From Candidatus Berkiella aquae (GTDB lineage Bacteria > Pseudomonadota > Gammaproteobacteria > Berkiellales > Berkiellaceae), in contig NZ_LKAJ02000001.1 of assembly GCF_001431295.2 (NCBI RefSeq), forward strand, positions 248,001-312,000: a stretch of 64,000 nucleotides of DNA, written 5' to 3'. The notes under the pieces were generated by a model. It ran no database searches, was not told the origin of the DNA, and was given only the letters and a program-made list of their open reading frames with translations. The translations under genes were made by a program, and so were the position numbers. This document shows, piece by piece, positions 20,638-29,706 of this stretch; position 1 is the first letter of the stretch; every line of letters begins with the position of its first letter.

Positions 20638-21861
20638 ATGATGCAAATAAAACGATGGTTAGTCGGGATTACGGGCGGAATCGCAGCTTATAAAATACCT
20701 GAATTGGTGCGGTTATTAAAAAAGCAAGATTGCGAAGTGCGCGTTGTGTTATCTCAAGGTGCCAAAGCTTTTGTAACCCCTTTAACGTTGCAAGCGGTTT
20801 CTGCCAATCCCGTTTATAGTGAGCTGCTAGATGCGGATTTTGAAGCAGCAATGGGACATATTGAATTAGCACGTTGGGCGCAAGGGGTTCTGATTGCACC
20901 TTTAAGTGCAAATCGTTTGGCGGCCCTAGCCCATGGTTTTGCGGATGATTTATTAACAACGCTTTGTTTAGCCACAACCGCGCCCCTTTATGTTGCGCCA
21001 GCAATGAATCAACAAATGTGGCAACACCCTGCAACAAAGGCCAATCTTGAGAAGCTCAAAGCACGAGGCGTGCAGATTTTAGGTCCTGATTGGGGTCAGC
21101 AGGCTTGTGGCGAAGTGGGCTACGGCAGGATGCTGGAACCACAAGCGATAATGAGTGCATTAGCTGAGCATCATCACTTAAGCTACAGCGAATCGATATT
21201 GCCATTACAAGGTTTACAGATCCTAATCACAGCAGGACCGACAAGAGAAGCAATCGATCCGGTGCGTTATTTGAGTAATCGTAGTTCAGGAAAAATGGGG
21301 ATTGCGCTTGCCAAAGCCGCCATCGATTTAGGTGCAAAAGTGACTTTAGTGCATGGGCCGATTCAACAAGCTATCCCAGAAGCAATATCAACCATTGCTG
21401 TCACAAGTGCCAACGAAATGCTAGCGGCGGTTGAAAGCCAAGTACACGCAGCCGATATCTTTATTAGTGCCGCAGCGGTTGCTGATTTTCGTCCGACCGA
21501 GATTGCCCAGCAGAAAATTAAAAAGGGCCAGCAAACATCATGGGAGCTTACTTTAGTACCCAATCCTGATATTTTGGCAATTGTTGCTGCGCGTGTAAAA
21601 CGCCCTTTCTGCGTAGGATTTGCCGCTGAAACTGAACAGTTTGAAAACCATGCCAAGAAAAAACTCATTGATAAACGAATTGATTTGATTGCATTGAATG
21701 ATGTTAGTCGTCATGACATTGGGTTTGATGCGAACGAAAATGCAATGACTGTTATGAGTCATACAGCAACACATCATCTTTCGAAAGAAAGTAAATATGA
21801 AGTTGCTATAAAATTATTACATTTAATAAGTGAGTACTATCATGCAAAAAATAAAACTTAA
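20638..21861 (+). CDS. coaBC: Bifunctional phosphopantothenoylcysteine decarboxylase / synthetase CoaBC
   Basis: 407 residues. The N-terminal CoaC half has [10 protein letters not shown] (~10-19), [27 protein letters not shown] and [12 protein letters not shown]. The C-terminal CoaB half has [20 protein letters not shown] (~197-216) and the [14 protein letters not shown] and NPDILA blocks. It uses CTP to join cysteine to 4'-phosphopantothenate and then decarboxylates it with FMN. dut overlaps its end, as in E. coli and most gammaproteobacteria. ATG 20638 or 20641 are both possible starts. Confidence 0.96.
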   Translation: MMQIKRWLVGITGGIAAYKIPELVRLLKKQDCEVRVVLSQGAKAFVTPLTLQAVSANPVYSELLDADFEAAMGHIELARWAQGVLIAPLSANRLAALAHGFADDLLTTLCLATTAPLYVAPAMNQQMWQHPATKANLEKLKARGVQILGPDWGQQACGEVGYGRMLEPQAIMSALAEHHHLSYSESILPLQGLQILITAGPTREAIDPVRYLSNRSSGKMGIALAKAAIDLGAKVTLVHGPIQQAIPEAISTIAVTSANEMLAAVESQVHAADIFISAAAVADFRPTEIAQQKIKKGQQTSWELTLVPNPDILAIVAARVKRPFCVGFAAETEQFENHAKKKLIDKRIDLIALNDVSRHDIGFDANENAMTVMSHTATHHLSKESKYEVAIKLLHLISEYYHAKNKT

Positions 21862-22297
21862 AATTGTTAATCCTAAAATAGGAAAAGAAATTCCATTACC
21901 AAGCTACGCTACAGATGGTTCAGCTGGATTGGATTTACGTGCCTGTTTAGATAACGAAAAAATATTAGCTCCAGGTGAAACCTTTTTAATTCCTACGGGA
22001 ATGGCAATTCATATTGCCGATCCTGAATTGGCAGCGGTTATTTTGCCTCGCTCGGGTCTTGGGCATAAAAATGGTATTGTTTTAGGTAACCTTGTCGGTT
22101 TAATTGATTCCGATTATCAAGGCGAGTTAATGGTTTCTTGTTGGAATCGTAGCCAAACTCCTTTTACCATTGAAGTTGCTGCTCGTATTGCACAATTAAT
22201 GTTTGTACCTGTCATGCGCTGTGCCTTTGATATTGTTGAAAGCTTTGAAGAGAGTTTACGAGGAGTGGGGGGGTTTGGTCATACTGGCCACCAATAA
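21842..22297 (+). CDS. dut: Deoxyuridine 5'-triphosphate nucleotidohydrolase Dut
   Basis: 151 residues from ATG 21842, the same length as E. coli Dut. The in-frame GTG at 21830 would add four residues without a better ribosome site. The five trimeric dUTPase motifs are visible: [41 protein letters not shown] and the C-terminal [10 protein letters not shown]. It hydrolyses dUTP to dUMP, keeping uracil out of DNA and feeding thymidylate synthesis. It overlaps coaBC by 20 bases. Confidence 0.97.
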   Translation: MQKIKLKIVNPKIGKEIPLPSYATDGSAGLDLRACLDNEKILAPGETFLIPTGMAIHIADPELAAVILPRSGLGHKNGIVLGNLVGLIDSDYQGELMVSCWNRSQTPFTIEVAARIAQLMFVPVMRCAFDIVESFEESLRGVGGFGHTGHQ

Positions 22298-22324
22298 CTC
22301 TTCGCTCTTGAATTTTATGCTTTT

Positions 22325-22387
22325 CCACCGTCGCTTCAAGCTATGGTGGACAAGGTTGACAACCGTAGCCTTGGCGAAAGCAGGTTG
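22325..22387. repeat. Two adjacent imperfect palindromes, dispersed-repeat-like
   Basis: Unit 1 (22325-22349) runs from CCACCGTCGCTT to its partial complement ending GGTGG. Unit 2 (22360-22387) runs from CAACCGTAGC to GCAGGTTG. The two units share a C(A/C)ACCGT(C/A)GC core. They sit in the dut-pgm gap and extend an open frame into the pgm N-terminus. The form resembles intergenic repeated palindromic elements; no second copy was noticed in this window. Confidence 0.5.
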
Positions 22388-22414
22388 CATTTTATATGGA
22401 TGGAAAATTATCTC

Positions 22415-23818
22415 ATGATTGAGCAAGCAATGAATTATGATATTTCTGCTGTCAAACCTGAAATTTTTCGCGCCTGTGATATTCGCGGCGTAGTCGGTAA
22501 AACCTTAACCCCGGAAGTAGCCTATTTATTAGGATTAAGTTTTGGTACTTTAGCCTTACAAAAAAATCAATCACAAGTGGTGGTAGGACGTGATGGACGA
22601 CATTCAGGAGCTTGGCTCAGCGAAAGTTTAAGCCAAGGCTTAATGGCCAGTGGTTGCGATGTTATTGATTTAGGACAAGTGCCAACCCCGGTTGTTTACT
22701 TTGCAACCTATGTGCTAAAAACAGCGACAGGAATAATGATTACAGGAAGCCATAACCCACCAGATTATAATGGCTTTAAGATGATGCTAGCAGGAGATAC
22801 GCTGGCTGAACAAGACGTAGAAGCACTCTATCATTGCATTCAAACGCAACAATTTTCACAGGGAAATGGGCGTTTAATATCGAAAGATATGATAGGAGAG
22901 TATATTGCGAAGATCCAACAGGATATAACCATCAACCGTCGTCTAAAAGTTGCGATTGATTGTGGCAGTGGTGTTGTTGGTTGTTTAGCAGAGCGCTTTT
23001 TTGCTTCTTTAGGCTGTGAGGTCGTGCCACTTTATTGTGAAGTAGATGGTAACTTCCCTTATCATCATCCTGATCCAGGCCAACCAGATAACTTGCAAGA
23101 TTTGATAAAAGTCGTTGTTAAAGAACAATGTGATTTAGGACTTGCTTTTGATGGTGATGGCGATCGTTTAGGAGTCATAACCAATCAAGGGGAAATTATC
23201 TGGCCAGATCGAGTGATGATGCTGTTTGCCGCTGATTTGTTGCAACGTGTTCCTCATAGCAAAATTATTTTTGATGTCAAATGTTCCAAACTGCTAGCAC
23301 AGCGTATTCGCGAGCTTGGTGGTGAACCCATCATGTATAAAACGGGACATGCACTTATCAAACGTGAAATGAAAAGAACGCAAGCAGCCTTAAGCGGAGA
23401 AATGAGCGGACATTTCTTTTTTAAAGAGCGCTGGTACGGGTTTGATGACGCTTGCTACGCAGCCGCTCGTCTTTTAGAAATCATTAGCCAGCAAGATAAG
23501 CCATTGCATGAACTATTTAGTGATATTCCCAATAGTGTCAACACGCCAGAGATTAATATAGCCATTGCGGAAGAGAAAAAATTTGCTTTTATTGAAGCCT
23601 TAAAGCAGCAACATGGTTTTATCGATAGTCAATTGATTACGGTTGATGGTTTGCGAGCAGAATTTAAAGATGGTTGGGGATTAGTGCGTGCATCTAATAC
23701 AACCCCATGTTTGGTCTTACGTTTTGAAGCAGATAGTGAATCAGCTTTACGACGGATCCAAGCAGATTTCAAACGAGCTATTTTGCAATTGGCACCAGAG
23801 TTAAAGGTTCCTTTTTAA
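22415..23818 (+). CDS. algC: Phosphomannomutase/phosphoglucomutase
   Basis: 467 residues from ATG 22415. Longer starts at 22343 and 22400 are in frame, but the first runs through a palindromic repeat; 22430 is also possible. Alpha-phosphohexomutase features are the IFRACDIRGVVG entry, the phosphoserine loop ITGSHNPPDYNGFKMM (~110), the metal loop AFDGDGDRLG (~247), the sugar loop GEMSGHFFFKE (~328) and the phosphate loop RASNTTPCLVLR. It interconverts mannose- or glucose-6-phosphate and the 1-phosphates for lipopolysaccharide or exopolysaccharide. dut-algC adjacency is common in Pseudomonas-like genomes; deoC starts at the next base after the stop. Confidence 0.92.
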   Translation: MIEQAMNYDISAVKPEIFRACDIRGVVGKTLTPEVAYLLGLSFGTLALQKNQSQVVVGRDGRHSGAWLSESLSQGLMASGCDVIDLGQVPTPVVYFATYVLKTATGIMITGSHNPPDYNGFKMMLAGDTLAEQDVEALYHCIQTQQFSQGNGRLISKDMIGEYIAKIQQDITINRRLKVAIDCGSGVVGCLAERFFASLGCEVVPLYCEVDGNFPYHHPDPGQPDNLQDLIKVVVKEQCDLGLAFDGDGDRLGVITNQGEIIWPDRVMMLFAADLLQRVPHSKIIFDVKCSKLLAQRIRELGGEPIMYKTGHALIKREMKRTQAALSGEMSGHFFFKERWYGFDDACYAAARLLEIISQQDKPLHELFSDIPNSVNTPEINIAIAEEKKFAFIEALKQQHGFIDSQLITVDGLRAEFKDGWGLVRASNTTPCLVLRFEADSESALRRIQADFKRAILQLAPELKVPF

Positions 23819-24541
23819 ATGTTGTTATTGCCTTTGATGGATGCAACTTATCTGGAAGAAAAAGCCACAACTGAACAGTTGTTGGCTTTTTCGCATAGTG
23901 TCCGCCAATCTCCCATTCTGCCTGCAGGTATTTGTGTTTATCCGCAACATCTGAGTTTGTTAAGAAGTGAATTAAGAGATTTGCCTTTAGCTTGGAGTGC
24001 TGCCATTAATTTTCCTAGTGGCACTTTGACGGATGCGCAAATTAAAGAACAAATTAAACAAGCACGAAACTTAGGTGCAACAGAGCTTGATATTGTCATG
24101 CCATATAGCGCTTTTTTAAAAGAAAAAAATATGATAGCAGTAAGCGATTTTATTGCAATGTGTCGTGAACAGATGGGCAATACGATCCTTTTAAAATTAA
24201 TTCTTGAAACAGGCGAAATTCAGGATCCCAAGATGATTTATGAGTTGAGCTATCTTTGTTGTGAACAAAGGGTTGATTTCATTAAAACCTCAACGGGTAA
24301 AGTCATTGAAGGAGCGACCTTGGTAGCAACGGCAAATATATTACAAGCGATTAAAGAATTTGCGGCACATAAGCAACATCGAGTGGGCTTGAAAGTTTCG
24401 GGTGGCCTTAAGAGCCAAGCACAAGCGTTGGAATATTATGAGCAGGTTAAATTAATGCTGGGAGTTGATTGGCTCACCCCTAAATTATTTAGAATCGGTG
24501 CAAGTCATCTATTTAAAACGATTGCTTTTCCAGAGGCGTAG
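23819..24541 (+). CDS. deoC: Deoxyribose-phosphate aldolase DeoC
   Basis: 240 residues. The ATG directly abuts the TAA of the mutase gene, implying translational coupling. Class I aldolase residues are visible: DIVMPYS with the catalytic-region Asp, VDFIKTSTGK with the Schiff-base Lys (~157) and GLKVSGGL with the second conserved Lys. It cleaves deoxyribose 5-phosphate into acetaldehyde and glyceraldehyde 3-phosphate in deoxynucleoside salvage. Its 3' end overlaps the convergent DUF4124 gene by 29 bases. Confidence 0.93.
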   Translation: MLLLPLMDATYLEEKATTEQLLAFSHSVRQSPILPAGICVYPQHLSLLRSELRDLPLAWSAAINFPSGTLTDAQIKEQIKQARNLGATELDIVMPYSAFLKEKNMIAVSDFIAMCREQMGNTILLKLILETGEIQDPKMIYELSYLCCEQRVDFIKTSTGKVIEGATLVATANILQAIKEFAAHKQHRVGLKVSGGLKSQAQALEYYEQVKLMLGVDWLTPKLFRIGASHLFKTIAFPEA

Positions 24542-25244
24542 TACTGGGAGCGGCATTAGGTGATGGTTCAGACGCTGAGTTAGGTGCTGTTTGTGAACCT
24601 GTTTTTGTGGTTTGTAGTTCGGTGAAGTGTTCGGCTAATAATTTGTATTTCTCTATAATTTCTAATTTTTCTGCCTTCTTTCGTTCTAAAAAAGCTTGCC
24701 CATCTTTAATTTGACGTTCACTTTCGGCAATGGTCTTTTGCAAACTTTCAGGAAGCGCTTGTGATTTTTGTTGATAAGTTAATGCTGCAGCTTGAGCATC
24801 TTTGAGTTGTTTTTCAAGACCACCTAAATTTTCTTTGATGATATTTTCAAGCACTGCAATAGAAGCGAGTTTATCGTCTCTTGCACGATTAATATCTGCA
24901 ACGCTGGCAAATGATTTTAATAAAATATTATCTTTATGAGCTTGTGCTTGTTCTTGTTGATTTTTGAGTTCAACTTGTTTTTGTGCCTCTCGCTGATCTT
25001 GCGCCGCTTTGGCATCAGCGGCAATTTCTTCATCAGTTTTACGAGGTAAAACGGTTTCAATCACATTGCCTGTGGGACTTATCACTTCATAACCTGAATT
25101 GGCGAAATCAGCAGGTACGCTATTGGATATGACAACATTACCTTCTTTGTCTTTATAGCGATAATAGTTATCTTGAGCAAAAGCACATGTCATACTGGTA
25201 TGACTAATAATGAACAGGATTTTCACCCAGGTACTTGCTTTCAT
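24513..25244 (-). CDS. Secreted DUF4124-domain coiled-coil protein
   Basis: 243 residues from ATG 25244, preceded by AAAGGG; the upstream start at 25268 is weaker. A Sec signal peptide (~1-23, ending FAQD) is followed by a DUF4124 domain (NYYRYKDKEGNVVISNSVP), then a long helical coiled-coil region rich in Gln, Lys and Glu (~65-205), and a Ser/Thr/Pro/Ala tail. DUF4124 proteins are common periplasmic proteins of unknown function in gammaproteobacteria. Its tail overlaps deoC on the opposite strand. Confidence 0.82.
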   Translation of the reverse strand: MKASTWVKILFIISHTSMTCAFAQDNYYRYKDKEGNVVISNSVPADFANSGYEVISPTGNVIETVLPRKTDEEIAADAKAAQDQREAQKQVELKNQQEQAQAHKDNILLKSFASVADINRARDDKLASIAVLENIIKENLGGLEKQLKDAQAAALTYQQKSQALPESLQKTIAESERQIKDGQAFLERKKAEKLEIIEKYKLLAEHFTELQTTKTGSQTAPNSASEPSPNAAPSTTPLEKQSF

Positions 25245-25350
25245 GACTAACCCTTTTTGTATCCTCAATTTTTAGAGTATATACCAAGAGGCGAAGCATG
25301 ATTAAAGAGGCGCAGAAGGGGGGTTCTGCGCTGCCTCAGAGAATGGCGTA

Positions 25351-26001
25351 TTATGAGGAAGAGATACCGTATTGCTGGCGATACTCGGCCATGGGTTTAC
25401 GAAACGCGCTAAATTGAGGCTCATTTTCAATAAATTCCATGATATGGGTAAGAGTAATGATGGAAACAACACTAACTTGCAAGCTAGATTCGATTTCTTG
25501 AATGGCAGATTGCTCGGTTTGACCTTTTTCTTGCCTATCTAAGGCGACGATGATCCCAGCAACGGTTGCATTTGCACCTTGAATAATTTGCAGTGATTCT
25601 CTAATGGCGGTTCCTGCTGTTACCACATCATCAATAATTAATGCACGTCCTTGTAGTGGGGCACCCACAATTAAACCGCCTTCACCATGGTCTTTTGCTT
25701 CTTTACGATTAAAGCAGTAGGGTACATTACGTTGAAATTGCTCATTCAAACCAATTGCCGTAGCGGTAGCAAGTGGGATCCCTTTATAAGCGGGGCCAAA
25801 TAACACATCAAATTCAAGAGAGGATTGCATAATCGCAGCAGCATAGCATTCGCCCAACACTTTGAGAGAATCGCCGGTATTGAATTGGCCAGCATTAAAA
25901 AAATAAGGGCTCTTACGACCCGACTTAAGTGTAAAATCACCAAAGCGCAGTGCATTATGTTCTAAAGCCAAATCAATAAAGGTTTTTCGGTAGGTTTCCA
26001 T
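25351..26001 (-). CDS. pyrE: Orotate phosphoribosyltransferase PyrE
   Basis: 216 residues from ATG 26001; 26004 (ATG) and 26007 (TTG) are also in frame, after an AAAGAGAG site. It has the entry [19 protein letters not shown], the [11 protein letters not shown] loop, the catalytic [12 protein letters not shown] flap and the PRPP motif [14 protein letters not shown] (~119-132). It makes OMP from orotate and PRPP in pyrimidine synthesis. It is divergent from the exonuclease III gene with 66 bases between; pyrE near xth or rph is a recurring arrangement. Confidence 0.96.
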   Translation of the reverse strand: METYRKTFIDLALEHNALRFGDFTLKSGRKSPYFFNAGQFNTGDSLKVLGECYAAAIMQSSLEFDVLFGPAYKGIPLATATAIGLNEQFQRNVPYCFNRKEAKDHGEGGLIVGAPLQGRALIIDDVVTAGTAIRESLQIIQGANATVAGIIVALDRQEKGQTEQSAIQEIESSLQVSVVSIITLTHIMEFIENEPQFSAFRKPMAEYRQQYGISSS

Positions 26002-26067
26002 CATCAACTCTCTTTCGTTATACTCTTTCCAGTTTGAATTTTACCCTATTTGATTGTGGGACTAAGA

Positions 26068-26865
26068 ATGCGCATTATCACTATGAATGTCAACGGAATC
26101 CGCTCAGCAGAGAAAAAGGGAGCGCTTAGGTGGCTTGCTAAGCAAAACGCTGATGTGATTTGTTTACAAGAAGTTCGGGCACCCGATGCTATTTTTGAGC
26201 AAGAAGCCTTTCAATTACCAGGTTATTACTGTAATGCCAAGAGTGCGCAAAAAAGTGGCTATAGTGGTGTTGCGATATATAGTCGTCAAAAGCCCGATAA
26301 TGTGATTAGTCATATCGATTATGGTTTAGCGGATGATGAAGGGCGTTATTTACAGATTGAACTAGGTGAGTTGGTTATTATCTCATTATATATGCCATCG
26401 GGTACCAGCGGTGAAGGTAGGCAGGCATTAAAATACCATTTTATGGATACTTATGAAGCCATTATGCAGCGTTATTTAGAGACGAAACGTCCGCATATTA
26501 TTTGTGGCGATTGGAATATTGCCCATAAACAAATTGATTTAAAAAATTGGAAAACAAATCAAAAGAACTCAGGATTTTTACCAGAAGAGCGTGCCTGGCT
26601 AGATAAGGTATTTGAAAAAATCGGTTTTGTTGATGCGTTTCGTGTTGTAAACCAAGAAGCTGAACAATATACCTGGTGGTCAAATCGATCACGTGCTTGG
26701 GAAAATAATGTGGGATGGAGAATTGATTACCAAATTGTGACTCCCGATTTGAAACAAGCAATTAAAAACGTCAGTATTTATCGAGATGAAAAATTTTCCG
26801 ATCATGCACCATTAACAATAGATTACGATTTATCGCATTTGATGATTACAGGAAAGGTTGAATAG
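26068..26865 (+). CDS. xthA: Exodeoxyribonuclease III (AP endonuclease family)
   Basis: 265 residues from ATG 26068; the TTG at 26050 adds six residues not typical of the family. Endonuclease/exonuclease/phosphatase motifs are MNVNGIRSAEKKG, the metal ligand in CLQEVRA (Glu ~34), IICGDWNIAHKQIDLKN and the C-terminal SDHAPLTIDY with catalytic Asp-His. It acts in base-excision repair at abasic sites and as a 3' exonuclease. Divergent from pyrE. Confidence 0.94.
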   Translation: MRIITMNVNGIRSAEKKGALRWLAKQNADVICLQEVRAPDAIFEQEAFQLPGYYCNAKSAQKSGYSGVAIYSRQKPDNVISHIDYGLADDEGRYLQIELGELVIISLYMPSGTSGEGRQALKYHFMDTYEAIMQRYLETKRPHIICGDWNIAHKQIDLKNWKTNQKNSGFLPEERAWLDKVFEKIGFVDAFRVVNQEAEQYTWWSNRSRAWENNVGWRIDYQIVTPDLKQAIKNVSIYRDEKFSDHAPLTIDYDLSHLMITGKVE

Positions 26866-26877
26866 TTCGTTGAGGGA

Positions 26878-26907
26878 TCGTCATTGCGCACAAGGTCGCA
26901 ATGACGA
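26878..26907. repeat. REP-like hairpin between xthA and rph
   Basis: TCGTCATTGCG (26878-26888) pairs perfectly with CGCAATGACGA (26897-26907) over an 8-base loop. It lies between convergent genes. The CGTCATTGCG arm resembles dispersed intergenic palindromes found in many proteobacteria. No U-run on either side. Confidence 0.65.
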
Positions 26908-26912
26908 GAAGT

Positions 26913-27629
26913 TTATAAATCTAATAATCGTTTCTGTCTAATGATTAACTCTTGGATACCTTTTTGCGCTAATGCTAGCATATTGCTGAGATCAGTACCT
27001 TTAAAAGGTTTTCCTTCTGCAGTCCCTTGTACTTCAATGAATTCGCCATTGGCATTCATGACGACATTCATATCTGTTTCTGCATTAGCGTCTTCGGCGT
27101 AATCTAAATCGAGAACGGCTTCATTTTGATAAATGCCAACAGAAATCGCTGCAATCAGGTACTTGAGTGGATTTTTTTTAATCATTCGGCGTTTTTGCAT
27201 CCAATTGAATGCTTCAACTAAAGCAATGCATGCTCCGGTAATGCTGGCAGTGCGCGTGCCGCCATCGGCTTGTAATACATCACAATCGATTGTAATGGTA
27301 TTCTCGCCAAGTGCTTCTAATTCGACACAAGAGCGTAGCGAACGACCTATTAATCGTTGTATTTCTTGAGAACGGCTAGCAGGACGCCCGGTAACTGCAT
27401 CACGCATCATGCGTTCAGTGGTTGAGCGGGGTAGCATGCCGTATTCTGCAGTGACCCAACCTTTGCCTTGGCCTTTAAGAAAGCGTGGCACGCCAGGAAC
27501 AACCGAGGCATTACAGATGACTTTGGTTTCGCCAAATTCGACCAATACAGAACCTTCAGGATGTTTAACATAATTACGGGTAAATTTGACTTCTCTGAGT
27601 TCATCGCGGTTTCTAGCACTGGGTCGCAT
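26913..27629 (-). CDS. rph: Ribonuclease PH
   Basis: 238 residues from ATG 27629, matching E. coli RNase PH length (238). An AAGG site lies upstream; a longer frame to 27701 runs into a palindrome and is rejected. It begins [20 protein letters not shown] and contains the phosphate-binding RSLRSCVEL region and the catalytic [17 protein letters not shown] motif (~115-131). It trims the 3' ends of tRNA precursors phosphorolytically. The divergent yicC gene starts 198 bases away; rph-yicC adjacency is conserved in E. coli and relatives. Confidence 0.97.
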   Translation of the reverse strand: MRPSARNRDELREVKFTRNYVKHPEGSVLVEFGETKVICNASVVPGVPRFLKGQGKGWVTAEYGMLPRSTTERMMRDAVTGRPASRSQEIQRLIGRSLRSCVELEALGENTITIDCDVLQADGGTRTASITGACIALVEAFNWMQKRRMIKKNPLKYLIAAISVGIYQNEAVLDLDYAEDANAETDMNVVMNANGEFIEVQGTAEGKPFKGTDLSNMLALAQKGIQELIIRQKRLLDL

Positions 27630-27671
27630 GGAAAATTTTACCTTGGTCAAAAAAAGAAAGGTATTATATAC

Positions 27672-27710
27672 CGCTCGTACTTGAAAATGCGATATTTTCA
27701 AGTACGAGCG
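27672..27710. repeat. Perfect 17-bp-arm palindrome between rph and yicC
   Basis: CGCTCGTACTTGAAAAT (27672-27688), loop GCGAT, and its exact complement (27694-27710). It lies between divergent genes, where a terminator has no obvious purpose. It could be a regulator site, a transcribed leader hairpin of rph, or a repeat element insertion. Confidence 0.75.
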
Positions 27711-27827
27711 GGGCGGACGTTATCTATTGCACTAGCGTGAAGCTCAATAACAAATATGTTAGCATCACCTTTCATGGGCACGTAAAAAGTTAAATAATCA
27801 ACTTTATTTTCGGAGATTAAGTCGCAA

Positions 27828-28691
27828 ATGATAGCCAGTATGACTGCCTTTGCCCGAGCGGCAGCTTTGCAAGAATGGGGACAGGCTACATGGGAGTTAC
27901 GCTCTGTTAATCATCGCTATCTCGATATTACTTTTAAAATGCCTGATTATTTTCGAGAATATGAAGTTGAGTGGCGAAATTTGCTAGCTAAAACGCTACA
28001 TCGCGGTAAGGTAGAATGTCATTTAAGCTTTATTCCCAGCGCTAAGACGGCCCCTGCGTTACAGATTAACAGTAATTTGGTTAATCAACTTCTTGATGCT
28101 GCCAAACAGTTGGCCACTCATGATTCTGTTGCAACTGGTATGAAAGCGATGGAATTGCTGCGCTGGCCAGACGTTGTGCGTCAGGGCACTATTGATTATT
28201 CCGAGCTAAAATTACCGTTAACGGCCGAGTTAACACAAGCGCTACAGCGACTTGTGCAAAATCGGCAACAAGAGGGAGCTGCGCTAAAAATAGTGCTAGA
28301 GGGCAAATCTGCTCAAATTTTAGAGCAGGTTGCTATTGTGAAAGAAAGATTACCTTTATGTTTAGAGGCGCAAAAGCTAAAAATCACTCAGAGATTGGCA
28401 GATATTCAAGCCAATGTTGAAAAAGAACGATTAGAACAAGAATTAGTTTTTTATGCACAACGAATGGATGTTGCAGAAGAAATTGATCGATTAGTAACGC
28501 ATGTTCAAGCAGTAGAGCAAGCCTTGAAAATACCGGCGAGTGGGCGACGTTTAGACTTTTTAATGCAAGAAATGAACCGTGAAGCGAATACCTTGGCTGC
28601 TAAATCTTCTGATCATTTGGTAACCAAAGCAGCAGTGGAGCTTAAAGTGATTATTGAACAAATGCGTGAACAGATTCAAAATGTGGAATAA
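27828..28691 (+). CDS. yicC: YicC/YloC-family endoribonuclease
   Basis: 287 residues, the same as E. coli YicC. It begins MIASMTAFARA and has the N-terminal domain with WELRSVNHRYLDITFKMPD, then the C-terminal DUF1732 part with VAEEIDRLVTHV, GRRLDFLMQEMNREANT and KSSDH. The family cleaves RNA and in E. coli helps degrade the small RNA RyhB. It heads a likely operon yicC-gmk-rpoZ-spoT-recG. The GGAG at 27812 is 12 bases from the ATG, a long spacing. Confidence 0.93.
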   Translation: MIASMTAFARAAALQEWGQATWELRSVNHRYLDITFKMPDYFREYEVEWRNLLAKTLHRGKVECHLSFIPSAKTAPALQINSNLVNQLLDAAKQLATHDSVATGMKAMELLRWPDVVRQGTIDYSELKLPLTAELTQALQRLVQNRQQEGAALKIVLEGKSAQILEQVAIVKERLPLCLEAQKLKITQRLADIQANVEKERLEQELVFYAQRMDVAEEIDRLVTHVQAVEQALKIPASGRRLDFLMQEMNREANTLAAKSSDHLVTKAAVELKVIIEQMREQIQNVE

Positions 28692-28750
28692 CCCATGATA
28701 AATGCTCCTTTTTGGTCAAAAATCAACGTCGCAGTAAACGGTTACATACT

Positions 28751-29374
28751 ATGAATTTATCTGGAACACTTTATATTATTTCTGCTCCTTCTGGTGGGGG
28801 TAAAACAAGCCTGGTCAATGCCATGCTCGCAGAACTTTCTAATATTACGGTTTCAATTTCGCATACAACACGAGCACCCCGTGTCGGAGAAATAGAGGGT
28901 AAAAATTACTTTTTTGTAGATGAGGCAACTTTTCGTCATCATCAAGAGGCTGGTACTTTCTTAGAGCATGCCAAAGTATTTAACAATTGGTATGGTACCT
29001 CAAAAACCTGGGTTTTAGAGCAGCTCGCGAAAGGGATAGATGTTATTTTAGAAATTGATTGGCAAGGTGCGCACGCAGTAAAAGAGCAAATGGAATGTAC
29101 GAGTATTTTCATTTTGCCCCCTTCTCGTGAGGTTTTGTTAAAACGATTGGTGAATCGTAGCCAAGATAGCCAAGCGATTATTGATGTGCGGATGAAACAA
29201 GCTAGCCAGGAAATTTCTCATCATACAGAATATGATTATGTTGTCGTCAATGATGATTTTGAGTTAGCGCTACATGATCTGAAGTCTATTATTATCGCTA
29301 ACCGTTTGCGGGTTGTGAAACAGAAAGTACGATATGAGGCGTTACTCCATTCTTTGGTTGTCAAAGAACAATAA
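28751..29374 (+). CDS. gmk: Guanylate kinase
   Basis: 207 residues from ATG 28751, equal to the E. coli enzyme; an upstream in-frame start at 28712 adds residues outside the family. P-loop SAPSGGGKTSL (~9-19), GMP-binding SHTTRAPRVGE (~37-47) and EGKNYFFV. It phosphorylates GMP to GDP, upstream of GTP and of the ppGpp made by SpoT encoded 330 bases on. Confidence 0.97.
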   Translation: MNLSGTLYIISAPSGGGKTSLVNAMLAELSNITVSISHTTRAPRVGEIEGKNYFFVDEATFRHHQEAGTFLEHAKVFNNWYGTSKTWVLEQLAKGIDVILEIDWQGAHAVKEQMECTSIFILPPSREVLLKRLVNRSQDSQAIIDVRMKQASQEISHHTEYDYVVVNDDFELALHDLKSIIIANRLRVVKQKVRYEALLHSLVVKEQ

Positions 29375-29467
29375 TGAGTCGCGTAACTGCACTGTTCGTA
29401 GACCAATCGAATCGGTTAACATAGTTATTACAACAAGCATGATTTTAAATGAGTGGAGGTTATAAAG

Positions 29468-29677
29468 ATGGCTCGTATTACAGTTGAAGATTGCTTATCA
29501 AACGTTGCCAATCGCTTTGAGCTGGTTTTGGTCGCAACAAAGCGTGCTAGACAGCTTGCTATGACAGGCGCAGAACCTTTAGTAGCTTGGCAAAATGATA
29601 AACCAACCGTCGTTGCATTAAGAGAAATTGCATTGGGACATTTTGGACAAGAGTTTTTAGCACAGCCTGATAATTAA
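29468..29677 (+). CDS. rpoZ: RNA polymerase omega subunit
   Basis: 69 residues from ATG 29468 with GTGGAGG upstream; the start at 29453 lies on the ribosome site itself. It begins [20 protein letters not shown] and retains VATKRARQL and [11 protein letters not shown]. Omega assists beta' folding and forms part of the ppGpp site on RNA polymerase, which fits its position directly before spoT. Confidence 0.97.
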   Translation: MARITVEDCLSNVANRFELVLVATKRARQLAMTGAEPLVAWQNDKPTVVALREIALGHFGQEFLAQPDN

Positions 29678-29706
29678 GCCATTCCACTTAGTCAAAGAGG
29701 TTGCCA

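Noticed and set aside
20669-21037. 122-residue open frame on the minus strand
   Set aside because: It lies wholly inside coaBC, has no ribosome site or recognisable motifs, and is best seen as a shadow frame.
22343-22414. Extended N-terminus of the phosphomannomutase
   Set aside because: The extra residues are encoded by palindromic repeat sequence and do not resemble the family; a downstream ATG is preferred.
27630-27701. Extended N-terminus of RNase PH
   Set aside because: The frame runs into the 17-bp-arm palindrome, while ATG 27629 gives exactly the E. coli length and has a ribosome site.
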